From Pseudomicrostroma phylloplanum (taxonomy: Eukaryota > Basidiomycota > Exobasidiomycetes > Microstromatales): a stretch of 64,000 nt of DNA. The notes beneath the pieces were generated by a model that had not been told where the DNA came from, did no database searches, and was given only the letters and a program-made list of their open reading frames with translations. Numbering within the stretch: the stretch's first letter is position 1; every line of letters starts with the position of its first letter. The stretch covers positions 1 through 64,000 of the forward strand of contig BCHS01000011.1 in the NCBI GenBank assembly GCA_039545275.1, written 5' to 3'. The position numbers and the translations under genes are program-made. Shown one piece after another: positions 58,456 to 64,000 of this stretch.

Positions 58456-60254
58456 GGTGCAACCTGAGTTAGAAAGCTGTATCCTACAAGTACGCGTCTT
58501 AAGCTGGTGTCACCAGCATACTGTGATGCTCTGACTCGTAGATTCACAAGCCAGGGCGGAAGAAAATCCAGTCACATCAGTCAACCTGGCATCGATGCGA
58601 ACGTCCAGCAGTCGCAATTGCAACGAGCTCACGAATACGTGCGGACTTCCTATTGTTGATTGACTGTACTGCTGTACAGGATGGCTATGGCGCCGCTGGA
58701 AAGGAGACAGCACCGACGATGAGACTAAAGGTGTGACACTGCTGTTCGATCCGGTGTCTATGACTATACACTGATACTTATTGGGTCTCGTTTCAGGAGA
58801 GGGGAGTTGTTATAAAGGAAAAGAGGTTGTAGGTAGCTTAGGTATTGAAAGAAAGGGGAAAGAAGACCAGGATTGTAAGGATTCAACGATCTGATTGTTC
58901 CAAGATCCCCCCAAACAAGCCACCAGGTCTCCCTGATCGTCTTGTCCAGCCTTCTATGGACACCCAACGCCCCGTCCAGCACCCAAACACGTTCCTCTCC
59001 TTCTTTGCCTTGGCTCGATCAACCATAGTAAGTCCCCCTTCCCTTCTAAAGGTACTGACCCTGCTGTTCATGTGCAGTACCTTTAGCACCCAATTCACCT
59101 CGAACGCACCGTGATTTCAGCCTCAGGTAGACACTGCGTCTGCTTGTCCCAGTGGTACTGTAGCAGGGCAGAGTAGCCGTGGTACAGTGCAGCTTTTGCC
59201 TCAGGTCTGATCCCCGACCACTGGCCTCCTCCCTCCGTACCCGACCACCGTGATAGAGTCCGTGCGTCCGGGAGCCTGTGCATCCGGGAGCCCGCGCAGA
59301 TATGTACGGGTGCACGTAGATGACTCCCCTGTGTGTCGCTAAATGCAGTTCTCTCAGATACAAGAGATAGGACTGGGTCAGGTGGCCACGACCTGTCGTC
59401 TTTAGTGCTCTTGTGTCACGTTGCGGTACGACGGCGTTCTATGTGTTACAAAGGGTGGCATCGATTATGCCGTCTGGTACGGCCGCTGAAACGGGGCCAG
59501 CTTGGTACTGTACTGACTCGGGTCAAGACACGCCTAGGCGATTCGCTTTGCCGCGCCCGAAAAAGGGTAAGTATGACCCTCACCACATGGACACAATCAG
59601 CATGCGAACGGACGTGTCATTACAACTCAAGTAGTCAACATCCTTAGCCGGCGAGTGAGGTCGTCTCCGAGATGCTCCGATGAACCGCTGACGCGCAGTG
59701 GCGGGATCAGGAGCCCAGATCCAGGCACAAGCAGAGAACCAACGTCGGCGTGCCCAACGTCTTGTCGACAGACCTGAGCCGATACCACCAGTTGCGAGTC
59801 GGAGCGGTGAGTTGGCCCACGGCAATGTGCTACAGTACGCCTGACCTCACTCGACAGAACGTCGTTCGGACTCGGAGGCGAAGCTACCTTCCTTCCGGGA
59901 ACGAGCAACAAGTGTAGGCCGTTTTGGAACCGAGCAACGCCTCCCGTCTTTGCCGGCATCGATGTACTAGTATGGCCCGCGCTTCCCCCTTCGGCGGCTC
60001 CCGTTTGGCGACCAACGATCGCTGTACTGTAACAGGTCGACCGTGGCCGTAATCCCTGGAGCAGTCTCAGGAGATGGTCAGTGACCTCTCGTATTATGTT
60101 GCGGTACAGTCAACAAGACTTGTAAGTGTCGTGCAATGGGCAGAATTATATGAAGAACAGATGAGTGCGGGGTTAAAAAGCACATAGAGTACAAATGCAC
60201 ATGGCACAAGTCCAGAAATTCACCACCTTCATTACTGAAGCTCAGATCTGCCTT

Positions 60255-61345
60255 TCATTTCTTTCCCGGCACTACTCGGTTGCTCGTACGACTGCCATCG
60301 GCGCTCTCAACATCCTTGGTGTAGCCAGTGCTTTGGATTCCGTTGGTGGTTGGCAAAGTCTCGCCAGATAGCCTCAAGGGGTCATGCTCGTCATCGCCAT
60401 GGAGGTAAAGGAGGGGGAGTACCAGCAAGGCGGCGCCCAGGATGTTACCGAGGAAAGCAGCTAAGCAGGGACAGGCGCAGATAAAGAGACAGGAGAAGCG
60501 TGGGACGTTCAGCTAGACGATCGTGAGCATCAGATGTGTCACTTGCCAGTTGATCTACTCACGGATCATTGCGTTCCAGATGTATCGGCCTACGGAGACG
60601 GTGCTGCCCTGCATGAGACCCTCTGGAATGAGGAACATCGATGCGACAACGTGCTCGAAGCCAGCTGAGACGAAGACGAAGATGGGGAACCAAGCGGCCA
60701 CGATCTTGGAGATGACATCCTTGGCTAGCGACGCTTGGAAGACAGCGATGCAGACCAGCACGTTACAGCCGATACCTCGCAGGAAGTTCTCCCTGAAGTT
60801 GATTGCAGGTCCGGCCTTTGAGGTGGCTGTTGCGGCCGATCCGGTGACCATTGCATCTGTGTAGATCTCCGTGTAGTACACCAGCAGGCCTGCATAGAAG
60901 AGGGCTCCACTGAGATTACCAAGGAAGACGATAGCCCAGTCTACGGCGAATGCCCAGAAAGGAACCTTTCTCTTGAGGGTGGAGAGGATCATGATGGCCA
61001 TGGCACCTGTGACGAGGTCCGCCTGAAGAAGCACGATCATAACGAGCCCGACCGGAAAACAAGCTGTGCCAAGTGCATGGTGTCGATTGGTCAGCGTCAC
61101 GCTCGGGCAAAGAGCGAGAACAAGAAACACCTACCTCCTTGAATGATCTTGAGCAGGCCAGGAGCATTTGTGGAGAGCCAGGGATCGGCGGACAGGATGT
61201 TGACAAGCATACCTCCCATGGACAAGAACAGACCGGCCATGAAGCCCTTGAGGAATCGCTTTCCGATGGGCGACTTGTGCTTGATGGGACCAGTGTTGAT
61301 CCACGCCCAGGTGGCCTCTTCGAGCGTGAACATTTGCGATGACAT
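60255..61345 (-). CDS. Formate/nitrite transporter (FNT family)
   Basis: Three exons (61345-61135, 61063-60563, 60460-60255) join in frame to 305 residues. Six membrane spans can be traced: GFMAGLFLSMGGMLV, ACFPVGLVMIVLLQADLVTG, FWAFAVDWAIVFLGNLSGAL, NFLRGIGCNVLVCIAV, IVAAWFPIFVFVSAGFEHVV and MIPAFLGNILGAALLVL. The FNT features LGNLSGALF and IPAFLGNILG are present, and the segment before IVAAWFPIF carries the conserved basic and Asp residues of the family. FNT channels carry formate, nitrite or other small anions across the plasma membrane. Being divergent from cyanase with GATA sites between suggests a nitrogen-source role (nitrite or cyanate-related), an inference only. The C-terminal tail is hydrophilic. 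Confidence 0.93.
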
Positions 61346-61661
61346 GTTGAGTCTGCAAAGGGTGATTGGGATGGTAGAGTACAGGCGGCGGGACGGAAGG
61401 GTGAGGCGAGGAATCGACACAACAAGGAGGGAAGTCTTGAAGATTGGAAGGAAAGATGGCGTCCGCCGCTGCTACATATGCTCTCACCAACCGGTGGACA
61501 ACAGCTTCCACGACGGACCCAATTTTCTCGCTTCGCCGACCGCTATGACACCTCCATTGTCATTTGCTACCGAGGGTCCGCTCGAGGGTCTGTGCCGACA
61601 GAGATAAGGGACGGGGAAATCGGCGTGCACTGGCCCTGTCTGGTGGGACCCTACTAGCAGA

Positions 61662-61679
61662 CCCTTATCTCTCGCGTAG
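61662..61679 (+). repeat. 18-bp direct repeat, copy 1 (GATA-containing)
   Basis: CCCTTATCTCTCGCGTAG. The same 18 bases recur at 61753-61770, 91 bp away, each containing a reverse GATAAG core. Confidence 0.85.
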
Positions 61680-61752
61680 CGAACAGGTTTGAGGTTCATT
61701 GGAGTGTTCGTTCCCTCGAAGCAAGCTGACATTCGGGGGGTACTGTGCCAAG

Positions 61753-61770
61753 CCCTTATCTCTCGCGTAG
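61753..61770 (+). repeat. 18-bp direct repeat, copy 2 (GATA-containing)
   Basis: Second perfect copy of CCCTTATCTCTCGCGTAG. Spacing of 91 bp from copy 1 is close to nine helical turns. Confidence 0.85.
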
Positions 61771-62203
61771 GGGAAGCATACGCCGGCTTGCTGCTCCGCG
61801 TCGGAGTTTGACACCAATTGTGATCACCCCACTCGGTTAGGGCGAGGGTGATGCGCGACCCCACTCTTCCCGCCTCTGTCCTTCCCGGCGTGGGCGCAGG
61901 CCCCAGTGAAGGGACGCTCGGGCCTGCGCTGCGCAAGTTGGTGATGCAACGGATGAGGTACCAAAGTGGTGGTCACCTCGTCTCGAACTTGGAGATAAGA
62001 GCGTTCGTCGCTGCCATGGCGCTGTACGTACGCCAAGACTAGACACATGCGGTAGAAGAAGCCATTTGCCGAATCCCGACCTTGCCATTATTCCGGGTCG
62101 CCCGCAATGTGGTCGAGAGACACCCGTATAAGAGGGCTTCATCGTCGAATGGTCGGCTGCAGAGAAGAAGCATTCGTTTCTTCCCACTCAATCCTGTCTC
62201 AAC

Positions 62204-62875
62204 ATGTCTTTCGTACCTAACCAAAACAAGCCTGCCATTCTTTCGGAGCTGGGCTCCCCGGTCTATGCGGCCCTTCACGAGGCAAAGGGCCGAAAGGGTC
62301 TGAGCTTCGAGCAGGTCGCAAAGGCAATCGGGAGAAGTGAGATCTACACGGCGGCCATGTAAGTGATCAGTTTGTCGAGCCCTTTCACACGTGTCCAGCT
62401 CTCTGACGACAGATGCAACGTGCGTCTCCAGCTTCTATGGACAGGCAAAGCCCGAACCGGAGGACCTGAGCAAGCTCTCTGAACTCCTGGATGTGCCCCA
62501 CGAGGGTCTCGTCGATGCACTGGGCCCCAACTTTTGGGCTCACCGTGGACTGGGAAGCATGCCACCAAAGGGTGAGCAGAGCGTCCCAGAATCTCTGCAT
62601 TGCTGCATTACAACTCGCTTACATATCTCGCTCGAATTTCGCTTATGTCCGTGTCGCTCTCACGCTCCTCCCCCACAGACCCCGTTATCTATCGGCTCTA
62701 CGAGGCCATCCTGGTCTACGGTCACCCGCTCAAGCACCTCATTCACGAAAAGTTCGGGGACGGAATCATGTCCGCCATTGACTTCAATGGAGACGTCGAA
62801 AGGATCGCAGACCCCAAGGGCGACCGCTGCAGGTTGACCCTGGAGGGCAAGTTTCTCGCTTACAAGCGTTGGTGA
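62204..62875 (+). CDS. cynS: Cyanate hydratase (cyanase)
   Basis: Exons 62204-62358, 62432-62571 and 62679-62875 join in frame to 163 residues, the usual cyanase length. Cyanase converts cyanate and bicarbonate to carbamate and CO2, giving ammonia and a second CO2. The N-terminal helical, XRE-like DNA-binding-fold domain shows [20 protein letters not shown] and [20 protein letters not shown]. The C-terminal catalytic domain has [14 protein letters not shown], with the catalytic Arg and Glu, and [11 protein letters not shown], with the catalytic Ser. The C-terminus [18 protein letters not shown] is the family's invariant end. All three catalytic residues are present. The decameric enzyme is cytosolic. 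Shared GATA-rich promoter with an FNT transporter suggests cyanate as a nitrogen source. Confidence 0.96.
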
Positions 62876-63133
62876 AGGACGAAAGATGAATTTGTCATAC
62901 CACACGTGTCCTCTCTGAGGTACGGAATGCATGAGTGATAACCATCACTTCGATTCGTCTGATAGCGTCCCCTCCCAATATGAGCGATCCGAGCTGTGGA
63001 ACGGACGAGACAGAAAAGCTCCGATTGTTCCGATCGTCCCCGTGCGGAAAGCTGGCGTGGAAGCGCCTTCTTCTCCTTATCACCGAGGTACGGCAGCGGC
63101 AGAGCGGACTGAAAGCTGTGCCTTACCACTGCC
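62876..63133. other. Convergent 3' spacer
   Basis: 258 bp between the cyanase stop (plus) and the α/β-hydrolase stop (minus). No gene. Confidence 0.5.
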
Positions 63134-64000
63134 TCACGTCATGGCTTTGGCCCAGGTCCGAATCGCCTCGATCAGACCTCCGAGATGGTCTCTGGTCCTC
63201 CAAAAGTGATCCGCACCTTCAATGGTGACCACGTGGAGGCGGTCTGTTTCGGACATCGCTGCCAACCGCCTCCGCCAGCTCTCGTAGTTCTGGCGTCGAA
63301 AGGAAGCAGACGTCAGATCGACGTTAGTACTGAGATCTTACGCCTTCCTCACAGCGAGCCTCACTGTATGCTTAGTGAACTGGTCTTCCGTCCCTTGGAC
63401 GAGCAGAGTGCGCCTACTTTTCCACTGGACGAGCTGCTCCACTCTGACCTTCCACTTGTCTGTCCCGAAGGCAGACAATGCCCACAACTTGTCCAGAGGG
63501 TATGAAATGAGCAGATAGAGCCTTGTTGAGCTGAACAGGGGTGACAGTGTTGGCTCCAATACAGCAGATGCACTGCAAAGATCGCCAGACCAGGCCATTG
63601 GTGAGACAGTGACGTGAGAGCGATACAGTGCACTGTCCGACTCACTACATTGCACCAGCAGAGTAGCCCTTGACGAGTGGGGAGCAGGTCAGGTATCTTT
63701 GTCAGGACAAATTTGAGCTCCATCTCGATTCTCTGAGGCTTACTGCTACTAGGAGCCGGCAGTCCTTCGCTGTGGGATAGGCCTGGCTGAACGCCGCAAT
63801 GCTTGCTTCGGTCACTGCCTTCGGATGAACAAGGCATGGCACATCAGAGTCTTGTTCACCGAAGACCCCCGCTGATACTGTCTCCTCCTGCTCACTAGAT
63901 AGTCTGCGGCTTCGGTCTCTCCAGTCCAGCTACCTTTCCCTTGACTCGCGCCAACACCCCTCGAGTTGAAGCACACAGTCCTGAACCCCAGCTCAGACAA
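63134..64000 (-). CDS. Alpha/beta-hydrolase, 5' end beyond the window
   Basis: Partial: the start is past 64000. Exon pieces read on the minus strand are LSELGFRTVCFNSRGVGASQ with GKGSWTGETEAADYL, then a segment with the nucleophile elbow LVKGYSAGAM. Next come LYLLISYPLDKLWALSAFG and RTLLVQGTEDQF with the acid-strand Asp. The last exon has LHVVTIEGADHFWR with the catalytic His and ends WAKAMT. All three triad residues are visible (Ser in GYSAG, Asp in GTEDQF, His in GADHFW). Intron boundaries between the pieces look normal, but I have not fixed each one. The substrate is unknown. It is convergent with cyanase. Confidence 0.78.

Larger units (their letters stand above)
56901..60254. other. Gene-poor region with repeats
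   Basis: About 3.35 kb with no ORF that shows coding character. It holds a short (GAT)n run near 57193-57210, CAAACA-type short repeats near 57356-57400, the inverted-repeat element listed below, and scattered GTACTGTA/GTACAGT words near 58.7-59.5 kb. I cannot place any intact gene here. Confidence 0.55.
61346..62203. promoter_or_regulatory. Shared GATA-rich promoter of FNT transporter and cyanase
   Basis: 858 bp between divergent starts. GATAAG cores are at 61603-61608 (+), 61664-61669 (-), 61755-61760 (-) and 61993-61998 (+). Two of them lie inside an 18-bp perfect direct repeat. Upstream of cyanase, TATAAG at 62127-62132 is about 75 bp before the ATG. GATA factors of the AreA/Nit2 type activate nitrogen-catabolic genes through paired GATA sites. 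The cluster is visible; binding is inferred. Confidence 0.7.

Noticed and set aside
59046..59650. Short Cys/Arg-rich frames around 59.0-59.6 kb
   Set aside because: No splice logic, no motif, and not continuous with any neighbour.

Overview
The window is GC-rich nuclear DNA of a basidiomycete fungus. Nearly all genes carry short GT-AG introns of about 50-100 bp, the genes are packed tightly on both strands, and the proteins are fungal in type (separate CPA2, secreted S8 protease, Pso2, Sly1, Mog1). The style fits a smut-related yeast (Ustilaginomycotina), but that placement is an inference from gene style, not a search result.

Region 1 (1-49 kb) is mostly housekeeping. In order it holds a coiled-coil protein, MOG1, the TPR-phosphatase PPT1, a SET methyltransferase, a flavin monooxygenase, an HNH-like family gene, an unrecognised basic protein, a Coa1-like mitochondrial protein, SLY1, SF3A1/PRP21, ELG1, RVB1, CIA1, PSO2, a membrane PDI, a SET-MYND protein, an SDR broken by an assembly gap, mitochondrial-type CPA2, and a secreted subtilase. 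Most neighbours are divergent pairs sharing 300-700 bp of DNA, or convergent pairs. ELG1, RVB1, CIA1 and PSO2 stand side by side and all serve genome or Fe-S maintenance, but nothing shows co-regulation.

Region 2 (49-60 kb) starts with a cystathionine-gamma-synthase-like PLP enzyme and then becomes accessory. It has two more HNH-like copies head to head (one a pseudogene, one intact), a decayed alpha/beta-hydrolase, and about 3 kb without genes that contains an inverted-repeat element around 57.9-58.5 kb.

Region 3 (60-64 kb) has a formate/nitrite transporter divergent from cyanase. The shared 858-bp spacer carries four GATAAG sites and an 18-bp perfect direct repeat, as expected for nitrogen-regulated genes. 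A truncated alpha/beta-hydrolase ends the window.

The most novel content is the HNH-like family: two intact genes, one pseudogene and one C-terminal relic. All three full-length copies share the same intron position, a recognisable H...N...H core and a conserved C-terminal helix behind a variable acidic linker.
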